A stretch of 64,000 bases of DNA from Ochotona curzoniae (lineage: Eukaryota > Chordata > Mammalia > Lagomorpha > Ochotonidae). Below are positions 26,606 to 38,600 of this stretch, piece by piece (within the stretch, counting starts at the first letter, position 1; the number at the start of each line of letters is the position of its first letter). The stretch is from the NCBI RefSeq assembly GCF_017591425.1, contig NW_024466307.1:4045001-4109000 (forward strand), read 5' to 3'. Below the pieces are notes generated by a model. That model did no database searches. It saw nothing but the letters and a program-made list of their open reading frames with translations, and was not told the origin of the DNA. The position numbers were made by a program, and so were the translations under genes.

Positions 26606-28384
26606 AGCTGTAGGTGCTGCTGCAAGTGCTATTTACAAAGTTCCCGTGGGGGTCGTTATACAGCCAATTTAGTTACACTGCTTGCAAGTGTCACTACAAT
26701 CCCAGGTAAATTTTTCACAGTGTTGTGAATTCTTCACTGGGGGAACTTGATCTGCCTCATCTCCTAAGGGTAGGGAAGTTTTGTCTGATTTGGGCCATGT
26801 TTAACGGTTCACAGATCATACAACACAGAAAGACTAACTAGTAACGCATTTGCTCAATTTTTAGTTTTGCTGGCAGGGTCAGATCAAGTGATTTTGCAGG
26901 TCTTAAATGGCCAGTAGACTGGACTTTTCCCTCCCCTTCTGGTGGAAAAGCTAACATAAGGAAGCTATCAAGCCAACATGATTAAGCCTGCATAAAAGAA
27001 ACAAGTAAAACCCGAGCATTACCTGAAGAATTAATGCGGCCAAAGGAAGAATTTCGCAGAAAAGCATTAAGCTTTGACGAGAGTCTCCTTTTGCTCCATT
27101 ATACCATCATATTTTTTTCTAAAATATTGCAACTCAAATTCTTTTCAAAGGAAGGAGATAAAAATAAAGAACAGTCTGAATGTCTAGTACATTTAAAAAA
27201 AATCAGCCCATGGGGCATATCTAATCTATTAAACTCTGTAAACTCACTTAATATCCCATGTTTGATTCTCAAAAATATCACACTTAGGAAAGCAGCTGTC
27301 ATCTCCAGTTCTCCTCTAGCACCGTAACACAATGTAAAGTTGTCAAGATGTACTTCTTGAGTCGGGTCCCACCTTTATCGCTCATCAACTGATGCATTTG
27401 GAGCTTCTTCAGAAACCCGGGACCAACCTGGGTGTCTTCTCCTCTCTGCAGGCTTCCTCCAGCGCACTTCATGGATGGAAAGTCGACAATCAACTTGTAA
27501 CCTACTGGTTTTTCGGTCCAGGACCTGAGGATCTTACAGGTGCTAATAACTCAATCCAGGGTGTCAACCAAAGAGCTGACTCCTTAGGGCTGAGACCAGC
27601 AGCCATCATGTTTATTAAGTGCAAACACTTGGAAATAGCACACAATAGCCCAAACTGTGTGAGCCCAACTAGCAGTGATCACAAAATCTGTACCCATCGT
27701 TGGCTTACTCAGAGAGATGAAATACGGAGAGAATAAAAGCCAAACTTCTCGGGCTCCCAGGAAATGTCTGTACAATGCATGACTCCATGAATGAAAAAAT
27801 ACAAAATTGCTTCAAACAAACTGACTTGACAATGACGAGGAGGGAAGCTACAGAGTTTGTATTTCCTGAGGAAAGGAGCGGGTGAGCATTTTCCTACAAG
27901 GACTCTTGATAACATGGGCTGCATCTTTAATCCTTTCCTTTCAGGGCTTGGTTGGCTCCTAGATCAGCTTTCTACCCTCGAAAAGCAGAAAATAAGAAAA
28001 TTCACTCTTAAAAGAACCAAAGAATGTGTGGAGTATGCATGAGAGGCACAAGGGTGCAGAACGCCTTCAGTGGCAAGACAGGCAAAGAGATCCAGGGATG
28101 GGAAAACAGTTGTTACTAGGCAACAAAGAACATGCGATTAATTCCAGCAGCATCCAGTGCATCTCCCAGCAGAAAACTGTCTTAAAATGTCTTTCAAAAG
28201 TCCATCCTCTAGATAGGCGTGGTGCTCAATTCATCTTGTCATTTACATCTTGCAATATACATACACACACACATATATCCCTAATATTATACTATGGCAT
28301 CTTTAAAGAATATCTAATTTGGCAATTCCATGTAATACACAATGTTAGTCGTTGTTCTTAAAAGATTATAAACTCATGTTATAT
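26606..28384. other. Intronic sequence, nothing identified
   Basis: Repeat-poor intron of mixed composition; a short CA/TA run lies at about 28262-28278. No exon is seen. Confidence 0.5.
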
Positions 28385-28706
28385 TTTGATTTTTACTGGA
28401 AAGGCAGATTTACAGAGAGGAGATACACAGAGAGAGAAATATCATATGCCTGCTGATTCACTCTCCAAGTGGCCACAACACCCAGAGCTGAGCTGATTCA
28501 AAGTCAGGAGCCAGGAGCTTCTTCCAGGTCTCCCACGCGGGTACAGAGACCCAAGGCGTTGGGTCATCCTCAAGTGCTTTCCCAGGTCACAGGCAGGGAG
28601 CTGGATGGGAAGTGAAGCAGCTGGGACACGAACCAGTGCCCATATGCAATCCAGGAACATGCAAGGAGAGGACTTTTGTCACTGGGTTACTGCGCTGGGC
28701 CTCTCA
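28385..28706 (-). repeat. Lagomorph C-type SINE, intermediate age
   Basis: The plus strand shows the reversed tail TTTTTACTGGAAAGGCAGAT and CAGAGAGGAG. It continues with CCAAGTGGCCACAACACCCA, CTCCCACGCGGGTACAGAG and AGGCAGGGAGCTGGATGGGA. The head reads GAGAGGCCCAGCGCAGTAAC on the minus strand. It resembles the young pika-type subfamily with more substitutions. Confidence 0.85.
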
Positions 28707-28767
28707 TGCTATTTTTATCACCACAACAATCCTAGGTATGGGCAGGTGTTCAGCCACAGGGTGGGAT

Positions 28768-28990
28768 GCCCGAATCTTTTATTAGAGTACCTGTATCAGA
28801 GTCCTGGCTTCTTTCTGATGTGCCCGCTGAAGGCCAGCAGGCAATGGCTCAAGGAGTTAGGGTGCTGCCATCCCTGGCCACACTCAGCTTTGACCACCGA
28901 GAATATGTGGAGATTAAAACATTATATGGAATCCCATCTCTCTCTCTGTATCTCTCTTTCACTAACACTCCAATTCCTAAAATATAAGGA
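28768..28990 (+). repeat. 5'-truncated C-type SINE
   Basis: It lacks the tRNA-like head. It contains GTGCCCGCTGAAGGCCAGC, AGCTTTGACCACCGAGAATA and the tail TCTCTCTCTCTGTATCTCTC followed by TTTCACTAACACTCC. Diverged and in the opposite orientation to the preceding SINE. Confidence 0.55.
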
Positions 28991-29034
28991 TTTAAAAAAA
29001 ATCACATACTTAATGGTCAAAGGCACAAACAAGG

Positions 29035-30000
29035 ATTAACAAGTGCTAGTAAGACTGCGCAGCCACATGAATCTCTCATTGTTGGGGAGTCTGAAAACAT
29101 GGTGCAACAGCAATGAAACAAAGTTTAGAGATTTCCTACAAAATTGAATATACTTCCGTTACCCAGCAACTGGACTTTCACGTTATGTATCCAGATCAGC
29201 TCATCACGTATGTCCACACAGCAAGCTGCACATGAAAATGCACAGCATTTTGGCACCTAAAACTGCCAAAAATTATACTTCACGAGAACAAATAAACATA
29301 CTATGCTGCATCTGTAAAATGAAATAATTTAGTGGTATATCAAAACCAGCCTTTAAGTTATCACACTCTAAAAAGGCAAAGAGGGCGGCTGGTATTGTGG
29401 CACAGCCGGTTAAGCCACATGCTCCAGCGATGGAAACCCATTTGGGTGCCAGTTTGCATCCCAACTACTTCAATTCCAATCCAGTTCCCTGCTAATGGCC
29501 TGAGGAAAGCGACAGGAGATGGTCCAAGGATTTGGGCCCTGGCCACCATAGTGGGAGAACTAGGTCTAACTTTAGTCTAGCCCAGCACTGGCCACTGCAA
29601 CCATCTGGAAAGGGAACGAGTGACCGGAAGATCTCTAAGTAATTCTTACTTTCAAAGCATATCAAGACATCTTTGAAAAAGAGGAAACCTGAGAGTACAT
29701 TCTCAAAGGACAAAGAAAACCCTAAAGGTTCTAGACTGTATGATTCCAATTACAGGACGTTCTCAAAAAAGTAAGACTGTAGAGAGTACAGAAAGCAGCA
29801 CTGGTGAAAGATCGGGGGTGGGGACCGGGGAAAAGCACGCACAGAGGCAGAAGGGGGAATTTCAGGTCACCACAACTGCTCCGTGTGACATTCTAACAGC
29901 AGTTACATGACGTGTGTGTTGCAAACAGCACAGAACTGCACAACATGGTGAGTAAACCTTAACTATGGATGTTCAGCTACTCACAATGTGGCAATATTGG
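29035..30000 (+). mobile_element. Old L1M-type 3' end, interrupted by a C-SINE
   Basis: Sense L1 landmarks run AATCTCTCATTGTTGGGGAG at about 29070, ATGGTGCAACAGCAATG, CCCAGCAACTGGACTTTCAC and CCACACAGCAAGCTGCACAT. After the SINE come TGTATGATTCCAATTACAGG at about 29736 and CAGTTACATGACGTGTG at about 29900. The SINE insertion at 29386-29690 separates the two L1 portions. Non-functional. Confidence 0.7.
29386..29690 (+). repeat. C-type SINE nested in an L1
   Basis: Full-length older C-SINE. It has head GGCGGCTGGTATTGTGGCAC with box A, box-B region TGCCAGTTTGCATCCC, middle CCAGTTCCCTGCTAATGGCC and GAGATGGTCCAAGGATTTGG. A degraded tail ends about 29690. Confidence 0.85.
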
Positions 30001-30784
30001 CTCAGCAAATCAAACATTTGTCTTATCAATTCAGGAAGGAAATAATAGGGAGATTGTAGCCGGGGAGATATCGAAATTGCGCTATCAAGTTTTCAGAAAA
30101 TCCAAAACCAGGTGATAGATTTTAAACAACTCCCAAAACAATAAAATCAGAAAGTTCCAATGCTGGAAGCGGAATAAACCTATGAGGAACACATCTGTCA
30201 CAGCTGTATCACGGAACTTCAGGCTCCTTCAGTGTCCAGCTACATTCCAAGAAATGTTTCACTAACATTCTGCCTTGTACAACTAAACTTGCCTTTCTCC
30301 AGGATTTTTTTTTCTTTTTCAACTCTACTTTCAAACAAGAGATTCACATTAGATTGCTAAATCTTTCAATTTATTAATATGCGATACAGTTTGGTTTTCA
30401 AAAACCTTCATGAAGACTTTGCCAGGAGTCTATTGCTGTGTAACCGAACACAGACGCTGTTCTCTCAGTCTAAGAGATGACCACATTGGGCTGTTGCAAG
30501 CTCGGTGTGGCATCTGCTGAATTTCAATGCATGCAGGATCCAGATGTAGACTGTTTGGGACAAGAAGCTGTGAGATTTTGTGGATGGGGCCTGCTCATCT
30601 GCATTTCTAATAAGCTTGTAGTTTATGCCAACACCTAAGCACATCTTGGGAAGCAAATTCCCAAGGAACAGCCACGTCACAAAACTGCTAACCATGGGAA
30701 AAATAAAGCAACATGTAGCCATCCTTGAGGAACAAAGGAGCTGCTGTTCTATACCTGAAGAAACTCCCGGGGTGGGGGTACGCG

Positions 30785-30930
30785 AGGCCTGCGTCCCCAG
30801 TGCCTGGTCCTCTCTACTTCCATCCACAGACAGGGATGACATCTGTACAGGGCGGGGTCTCCACAAGACCTGCTTCTCTAATGCCTGGTCCTCTCTACTT
30901 CCATCCACAGAAACCAGGCCTGATGACCCC
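30785..30930. repeat. Imperfect 81-bp tandem duplication
   Basis: The word TGCCTGGTCCTCTCTACTTC and the bases after it (30 bp in all) occur identically at 30801 and 30882. A looser match AGGCCTGCGTCCCCAG / AGACCTGCTTCTCTAA precedes each copy. Two units with period 81 bp suggest a small minisatellite or a local duplication. Confidence 0.8.
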
Positions 30931-31873
30931 TGGACAGCAAGCAAGCAGTGTAGGTGGTAGTGATTTTCTCTCAGGTCCTTAAGGTCAACCATTTCTAGTG
31001 CAGTTCAACAACCTGCAAGTGCTAACTGACAGCAAGGGCAGTGACGACTTCAAGGTCACATATTCACCAACTGTAAAGGTCGGATCACGGGATTCGGCGA
31101 CTTCTTAACAGCCAAGATTCTGAGCTCCCGTCTTGGGCAACCCCCCCCCCCCAACTGTGTGACGTATTTCCTGTGGGGCGATCCAGTCGCAGAATTCAGG
31201 ACTCAGCCTAAGGAGAGAACGGCCGGCCTTTCCTGTCTCAGTTGGCCATCTGAGCTCACACAATCACAGGCACTGTAGCTGCCTGCTGGAAGGGGTACCC
31301 ACACCATAACAGGTTTCCACAGAAATTCTACAAGCTTCTGGAAGAGCAAAGCTCCAGGGAAGTTCTGGATCCTCCCCAAATCTCAGAGCCAAGAAGCAGG
31401 GCAGGCTTCCTGCTGGTGACTGGCAGTGTGGCCAGTCTGCCTGCTCGCATCCAGGCTGGCATCCACGGTCCCTTGGGAACTAGTATTCCTTCCCTGTGAT
31501 CAGAGGTTTCTCCCTGCTTGGCCACTCAGCTCGCTGTGGTGGCCGTGAGACTAGGTCCTGCCACTGTAGAGTCCACGGTGGCCTCCCCCTGGCTGGAGCC
31601 CCACAGCAGGTAAAGGGCCAGGCCGCCCACCGAGCCTTTGAATTGAATCCTGCTTCCAGGAGGAGATGGTCACAGTGGACCCAGTGTGTGTCCCATCCCA
31701 GGAGGACAGACGACGGCACATATTACAGAGCTCTCCAGGACTGTTTCCCTAAACAGTGAGAAGCCAGGGAGAAGGGGCACAGCGGAGCTGGCTTGCATTC
31801 AGGGGAGGTCTCCTTGCTAGTTACCATCATCCCTAAGAAGGATTTTTGGGAAGCTTGAAAAATAAATGATATG

Positions 31874-31935
31874 ATGGGAGCGTGGGGAGCGTGGGGAGCG
31901 TGGGGAGAGGGGGAGAGAGAGAGAGAGAGAGAGAA
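31874..31935. repeat. GGGAGCGT tandem followed by (GA)n
   Basis: Three or more copies of a nine-base GGGGAGCGT unit run into (GA)n. It lies about 260 bp downstream of the EGF2 exon in transcript sense. Confidence 0.85.
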
Positions 31936-32199
31936 TATCAGTTGAACACAAGGAGCGACACTATGCAAGCACAGCTGTGCAGTAATGAGAAGGCCCCATC
32001 GACCGGGAGATTCCCACTCCCCATGCTGCTGAGCGGCTGAAACCTGCTCCGGAGGCCTCCGCGGGGACACGCTGTGTTCAGTCAGGGAGGAGCCACGTTA
32101 GCCTCATGCCAGGGCTCCTGTCTGCCCTGGGATTCTGTGATAATGGCTTGAGCACTGTATGATCGATCACGAACTGCACAATGGCTGTGTGTAACTTAC

Positions 32200-32328
32200 T
32201 GTGCTGGCAGTGGATCCCCTTGAAGCCCCTGGGGCATCTGCACACGTAGCCTATGAACGTGTCTCCTCTGTAGGCCTCGCTGATTTCGCAGGTTCCTCCG
32301 TTATGGCACGGGTTCGGGGTGCAGGGGC
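32200..32328 (-). CDS. EDIL3: EDIL3 exon encoding the second EGF-like domain with the RGD integrin motif
   Basis: This 129-nt exon (43 codons, phase 1 to phase 1) encodes EGF-like repeat 2. The acceptor is a pyrimidine tract ending TTCCAG and the donor is A|GTAAGT. The peptide opens [14 protein letters not shown] and carries A-Y-R-G-D-T-F in an extended loop before Y-V-C-R-C-P-R-G-F. It closes with C-Q-H plus a split Asn codon that joins the EGF3 exon exactly. The R-G-D is the integrin-binding site of Del-1, displayed on a long 'RGD finger' in the known structure of the three EGF domains. C-H-N-G-G-T-C fits the EGF O-fucosylation consensus. All six cysteines are present. Compared with remembered human sequence there are two changes, Lys to Arg and Asn to Lys, near the C-terminal loop. 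Functionally this is the exon that matters most for integrin engagement. Confidence 0.96.
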
Positions 32329-32784
32329 CTGGAAGGCACAAGAGAAGGCATTGCAAGGTGACACATAAGCTGAAGAGACCCCCCCCCTCCGCGAGGTCGA
32401 CGTTCTCTAAGTCACAACGTCACTGGGGAAGGCTTTCTGGCTGCAGGTGGTACAGGAAACCGGAGGGCTGGGTGAGCACTCAACACCCAAGGCCTGTGTG
32501 TGAATCCTGCTGAGTTTCTACCTGTGTGATGACGGAGCATTTAATTCTCCCATGGCCTCATTCATTGTGTTCTTCTGTTAAACAGCAATATTAAGTGTAT
32601 TGCAAGGGGTTGTAATACTAATGAAAAAGAGTGTATGCATCGAGGATACACGGAATAGTGTCCCCAAAACAGTCACATTCAGTTAAACAGAGGTATCAAG
32701 GGTTCTGATTTGGAGACAATCTTCTACATGCTAAAGCATAAACTTCAGTGGTAATTTCTGGAGCTGTATACATGGAAAGGAATT

Positions 32785-33020
32785 TTTTTAATTGTTTTAA
32801 AAATTATTTAATGGAAACACATAGTTTTATATACATACGAGAGAGAGAGAGAGATTTTCCACCCACTGCCTCACTCTCCAGATGGCCACAGCCCCAGAGC
32901 TGGGCCACAATAAAGCTTGGCTCCAAGAGCTTCATCCAGTTCTCCCATGTGGATGGCAGCCTGGAACTCCAAGTTTCCCCGTGTGGTTGGCAGGAACCCA
33001 AGTGCTTTAGGCATACCCAG
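32785..33020 (-). repeat. C-type SINE fragment with internal duplication
   Basis: Reversed tail with (GA)n at about 32840-32856, CTCCAGATGGCCACAGCCCC and CTCCCATGTGGATGGCAG. A second, similar CCCCGTGTGGTTGGCAGGA follows about 40 bp on, suggesting an internal duplication. The head is missing. Confidence 0.65.
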
Positions 33021-33110
33021 CTTCTCCATTTCCCATCCAGCTCCTTGTTTATGGCCTGGGAAGGCATCAGAGTGCAGCTCAAGTCCTTGGGTCTCTGTAC
33101 GCTCAAGTCT
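33021..33110 (+). repeat. C-type SINE middle fragment, inverted relative to its neighbour
   Basis: Plus-strand words CTTCTCCATTTCCCATCCAG, TTATGGCCTGGGAAGGCATC and AGTCCTTGGGTCTCTGTAC match the middle of C-SINEs in the sense direction. It abuts the minus-strand SINE fragment. Confidence 0.55.
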
Positions 33111-35337
33111 GTGAACCACATCAACCCCTGAGCAATGGCTTGGCATATTGAGGGAAAGGGGCTCATTGTGGCTAGAACTGCTGCCCTGGGTGCTCAAAGA
33201 ACAGGCCTGCAGTGAACACCTGCAGACAGAGCTGATGGGCCGACTGCCTTAGGTCCCAGGCACGCCCAACACTCCCCTGCGGCACAGGAAAGCCTGTCCA
33301 GTGATGCTGGTGCAAGCTCTGGGACTCCCCCAGGAGGCCAGTCTGTGAGTTACAGCTCTGTTTATTTATAGCTTTGAGGATAGCAAGGCCTCAAAAGACA
33401 GGCAATTTTAGAAAAAGATTAGCTGCTTCTTCCACTCTAAGAAATCCAGCGGTTTTTCCTTTGAAGGATGAAGATGAAGTAAAGTAAAAGAAACACAGAG
33501 TTCACCTTTCCAGAGTCCCTTATCTGCTGAGGAACATTAAGCAAACGCGTTATTTACAATGACGCTAACAGTGAGGCAAGACAACAGGTGCAGAGTGCTC
33601 TCGTACCACGACTAGCTACTGGGGCAAAAACCTGACTCTCCTCTGCCTGACCATAAATGCCGTGTCCTCTCCAGGGAGACAAGGACCATGTGTCCACTAA
33701 TATGTTAGTCTTCACAATGTAGACGGTGTGGGTTGGGACGCAACCAGCATATTCCTGTACGTAGCAACGCAGGGGAAACCTTTCAGAGGATTTTCAGCAA
33801 CCGAATCAAGGTATATGAGCATCATGTGTTACATACAGAGATGGCTTCTCCAGTGCCACCATCACCCTGCTCTATCTGAGCTGACTGAAGACAAGTGTCA
33901 AATGCTGAGCACCTACCCAGGATTATTTTGTGACAAGTGCACCAGGCTACTGGTGTTTTTTCTTTGTTTGTTTGTTTGTTGTTTTCTACCTTGTACATGT
34001 TCTCCTGGAGTACTGCTGACAGAGCTGAAATGAGTGGCTCCCTGCCCTGCACCGTGTTCTGTGTGGGAAGAGTCTGGGTGGGCAGGTGGGCAGGGTGTTG
34101 GAGCATGCACACTACGTAAGCGTATGTCAACCGAGAGCTGTGACAATCACACCTATGAGCTCAGCCCTGTTCCAAGGGAGGGATGGAGAGCATTCATCTG
34201 TTTGGTCTTTAGGTCAACAGTTACTTCACATACTTTCTGTAACTTTTCTATACTTTTCAAGCTGCAAGTCCTTCAAATTTGTAATTAGGTTCTAACACTT
34301 TTTTTGTGTGTCTAGTATGGCTTAAGCTTCCAACATATTACATTGAATTGTAAATATCAGACTATTATAATGTGTACTCTTGCATAATGATTACATGTCC
34401 CTTAATTCTCTTGGCAAATACATCATTAAGAAAAATGTAACTTCACATAATCTCATTAACAATGTTAATCTCCCAATTTGAAAATCCCATTATAAAGACA
34501 TTCGTTTTAAGCGTGAACCAGATGAAATAATCAAATATGTTAGTACACAAAAATAACATAATAAATGAAAACCAAGGTTTCAGCTTGGAAAATTTGCCTG
34601 CACGTTTTGTGTCTGGCATTCACAGGCAGTGATTCAAGCAGCCTGCAACACATTCTAGGTCCTGCTGGGCGTGCGAGGATACGCCAGATGAGACCTGGGA
34701 TCTAGGAATCCTTTGCTTGCCCTTGCTCCCTCTCTTCTATTTTCCTACTAAGAGTGAAAACTATTTTAAGGTCTTGGCACAATGATAAATAATCATCATC
34801 ACTGCCTACAGATAATGTTGTTTCCTCTATGAGGATTAAACAAACAAACAAAAAAACCACCTGACCCTCCAGCCCACTACCACCACCCTCAGGTGAAATC
34901 CCCTGTTATCACCTCTAATATTGCAGGAACTCTGTCAGTGATCTGATAAATGCTTTCAATGGAAGTAGAATTGGCAGCATCTAGAAAAGTAAGCAGACAT
35001 CCTAAGAATGCACTTGGCTGCACTTGGTAGGAATACAGTTTCTTATACAATGGGAGTTAACTGTAGGACTCCCACTGGCATGTTACAACGTAGGTTTAAT
35101 AGGCCCAGTTCTTTAGCAGTCAAACCTTTGGGTATATCTGAGACAGCTCATACCCTTTCTGAAACAAGTAGGCACCAATTAATAGACAACTGACTGAGAA
35201 CTCTGAAAACTCTCAGGAGTCGAGCAAAATGTGTAATCAATTAGCATCGCTGAATGCCACTTACAATCTCCAAAAACAAGAGGCAGACAGACAGTGATAT
35301 CAACTGCTGTCCATTAGAAAACTGTCTCAGAGATCAC
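33111..35337. other. Intronic sequence, nothing identified
   Basis: Contains short TTTG repeats at about 33965-33982 and AT-rich sequence at 34300-34600. No exon or named repeat is seen. Confidence 0.5.
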
Positions 35338-35620
35338 CACTGTGGCAGAGAGAGTAAAGCAGCCGGCATCTCCAACGGGCTCCAGCGCATGTCCAGGCCA
35401 CTCTACTTTCTGCCACTGGCCTGGGAAAGCAGAGGGAGATGGCCCAAGGCCTTGGGCTTCAGCAGCCATGTGGGAGATCTAGAAGAAGCTCCTGGTTCCT
35501 GGCGTTAGATTAGCTCAGCTCCAGCCACTGTGGCAATGGATTTGGTCAACAGATGGAAGATGGACCCTTGTCTCTTCCCTCTATCTGTAACTGTACCTTT
35601 CAAATAAACAGCTAATTTAA
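35338..35620 (+). repeat. Old lagomorph C-type SINE
   Basis: It shows CCACTGTGGCAGAGAGAGTA at the head, CCACTGGCCTGGGAAAGCAG, GAGATGGCCCAAGGCCTTGG and CATGTGGGAGATCTAGAAG. The tail is TACCTTTCAAATAAACAGC. Nearly complete. Confidence 0.85.
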
Positions 35621-38600
35621 CAGAAAGAAACAAACATCGTCTCCACTAAGCATAGAAGACGCACAAGGGGTGGTGACTAGCCATGCTGGTTCTGGTGAAC
35701 ATTCATATGAGTCCAAACGATCTGAGTAGGAACTACTTGGCAATGTCACACCGCACAAGGAAGGTGCGAGCAGACTTTTAAGAGATACCAGAGGCTTCTG
35801 GGAGATTTCAAGATTGATAACACCGTAATACTGTTTGTAGGTAATCTTAGGTAGCTCCCAACACAATGGGAACAGCATATGATCAATATTAATGAACAGC
35901 TGAATTCAGCAGCATGCTTTCTGGGCATTTTTATGCAAGCTCATATAAGTTATGTCAACGAGATTAATTGTTTGCAAAAGGAATAGATCTATAAGGGTGT
36001 CCTGCGTTCTGCATCAACTTCATCGCGCCTGCAACAGTGAGAGCTCGAGTCATTCCCACCTGTGTTGCACCTAGCTTCCCAGACCTCCGGAGGCTATGCC
36101 CCAAATCATGAGAACGCGTGAGCATAACAAGTGTAAGCTTATTACAAAGCACATAAGTTAATACTCCCCACTGATGCGGTGTACCAGGACCTGGCCAGGT
36201 TTATAAATTATGCTCCCAGAACACGGGCGGTTACATATTAAAAATGAATATACACTTCAGCGTATGGTATAAAGAACCCCCAGGAAAGCAGTTGCTGGAG
36301 CCTAGCTTCACGAGTTGTCCTAGCAGGACACGAAGAGCAGCTGTAACTCCAAATTCTGCACCCGAAACCACACTGACTTGCTGCCTGCATTTACAAGGTT
36401 TGAACATTCTGCCAGTTGCCATTGCGAGCCATTCCCAGCTTATTTTCGAACTGGCTGGGAGTGAAAAAAATGTGGTCTATGTGACTGACGATCTGACGTG
36501 ACCCCCCTATCTTGTCTCTGCTCCCCTCCACCTGGCCTTCAGCATCCTTTGTATTTCTTCCTGCCTTGTACAGAAACAGAATTCAGCCATGGGAGGGAAG
36601 GAAAAAAGAAAAAACAAAACAAACTGCTGACGACTTTTCTATTTGCAGAGAGAGGAACATCATTCTACGGCAGAATCTGAAACCACCATGTTGTAGGGGA
36701 GAATCTACAAGTTGAGAACAGTCTTTCTGGGAACATGAAAGCATCTGGATTGAGTGTGAGCATCGGAATGGAGGACTGATCAGAATTCTTGCCCCCAGAT
36801 CCTGCTGACCACCCTTCTCAAGAGGGAGGGCTGGGCTCTCTCCAACCACAAGACCTGAGAAAGGTTCTCACCCGGCCAGAGGTATCAAGTGGGATTCGAA
36901 CCTGAGGTTAGTTCCCTGGGAGGCCATGGTGACACACTGCCACAAGACGGGCTATGTCAAGTAAGAGAGATCTGGAGAAGCTCGCTGAGGCATAGTGGGG
37001 TCACAGCACAGATCGCAGTGCCACATGAGTTTTTATGGGACTGGAGAGCAAGGGAGTGGCCTACATTTGGAGGAGTGACAGGGAAGGATCCAGAAGTGGC
37101 TGTGTGGGTGGCATCAGGAGGATGTGGCATTGCCAGACAGAAGGAGATCTGAAGAATGAATGAGGACACACAGGGGCTGATCCTAACACACTACTGCTTC
37201 TTAGACTGGACCGGCTGACAGGATGTCAGTAACTTTCTGAACAGGACTTCACAGGTCGCAGTTGCATGAATTCACACAATCACCATGACAGAGGATTTGA
37301 TGTCTTTGTTTCAACCCAGTGAAAACGTATCTTACTAAACATTAGTAAGAGTTTTGAGAAAACAATAGATTATGGTCGAAGCATCCATTATCTTACACAG
37401 TGGCAGGTACTGCTGCTGCTACGACTTGTTACCACGCAATCCCTCACCCTCCAACCTGTCCACCAGTTCCTACATGGTTGGCAGCTGTTCTGGGTCTCTC
37501 AAAGTAACATCACACTTTGGGATAAAAGAGAGAGAGGGGAGGAGGAAGAGATAAGAGAGAGAGAGAAGAATGTAACACTTTTCAAATATTCCCTTATACA
37601 TCATACATCTTGGGTTTGTGCAAATTGTAGACATATCAGTAACATTTTATCATCTTCTAATCACTTATTCCACAGTTCTACTTACAACTGTTCAAACAAT
37701 CTCCCTAAATGATCTCCAGGATCATGGGACCTTCCCCGAGCCCAGAACTCTGTAGCACTACTGTGCAGTCATACCACCTGCACACACCGTGTATCTGTGC
37801 ACATCTTCAGATAACCAGTAATGGTTACTGCATGATTTCAGGAGTTTACAGCAAATACAAAAAATTAAAAAAAAAATGAAATACTGTCTTGTGCCACAAA
37901 ACGAATGTAACTGTGGACCACTGTGCTTAGTGAGAGAGCCGCACTTGTAAATGTGTGCTCAATGCTGGTGCATTATGTCCACCAAGTTACAGTTCCTCCT
38001 CTCGAAAGCTAGCCTAGTGATTGTGATCACAGAGGCAGCCACAGGAGGTGGAGGAAGGGACTTGCATTTTTATTCTTGGAATGCAGCCTGCACGAATGCT
38101 GTCTTAATCGGGAGTCAGAACATCACTGCAGGAGACATTCTGGCTGCTCAGGCAACCAGGGAAGGCTCCCACACTGATGCCACACTGATGGCAGGCATTG
38201 CCTCCCCGGGTCCTGCGTGTGGCTTCTTGGTGGCAGACTTGAAAAGGCATAAAACAACGTAGGCCTGGATGCTGGCCAGCTGACCATCTGTCCCTTCACC
38301 CACTGTGATAATTTGGCCGTGTAGAATTTTGTTAAGTGAGCATCAAGTAATGACCATGTCAAACAGGCTACATAATGACTGCTTCTTCGTCGTAGGATAA
38401 ATGCTTAGGGGATGTCCGCCTGGACACAGGAAGGTCACCAAAGCAAATCGAGAGTTAAAAAATAAAAAGCTATGATCATAAAGGACAGCGGTGTGAATGC
38501 AAAATAACAGTTTAGTGCATTGCCATGATTTCCTCAGGCCATACTGAATGACTGTGAATGGGGCATGAAGTGAGGTTAGGTAATCTGCCCTACCCCTAGA

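Larger units (their letters stand above)
3786..32199 (-). other. EDIL3: EDIL3 intron between the EGF2 and EGF3 exons (28,414 bp)
   Basis: This GT-AG intron starts at GTAAGTTACAC (32199 downward) and ends at the long C/T tract and CAG at 3786. It contains C-SINEs, two old L1 3' ends, a mariner-type MITE, probable MIR and MER5 relics, a GC-richer patch and two candidate conserved elements, listed separately. It has no convincing additional coding exon. Confidence 0.9.
30001..32199. other. Intronic sequence downstream of the EGF2 exon
   Basis: Contains a poly-T stretch near 30306, the 81-bp tandem duplication at 30785-30930, a C homopolymer at 31141-31152 and a GGGGAGCGT/GA tandem array near 31875. 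The rest is unassigned intron. Confidence 0.5.

Noticed and set aside
30465..30992. 175-codon open frame on the minus strand
   Set aside because: Its repeated S-V-D-G-S-R-E-D-Q-A-L segment is only the 81-bp tandem duplication; no recognisable protein.
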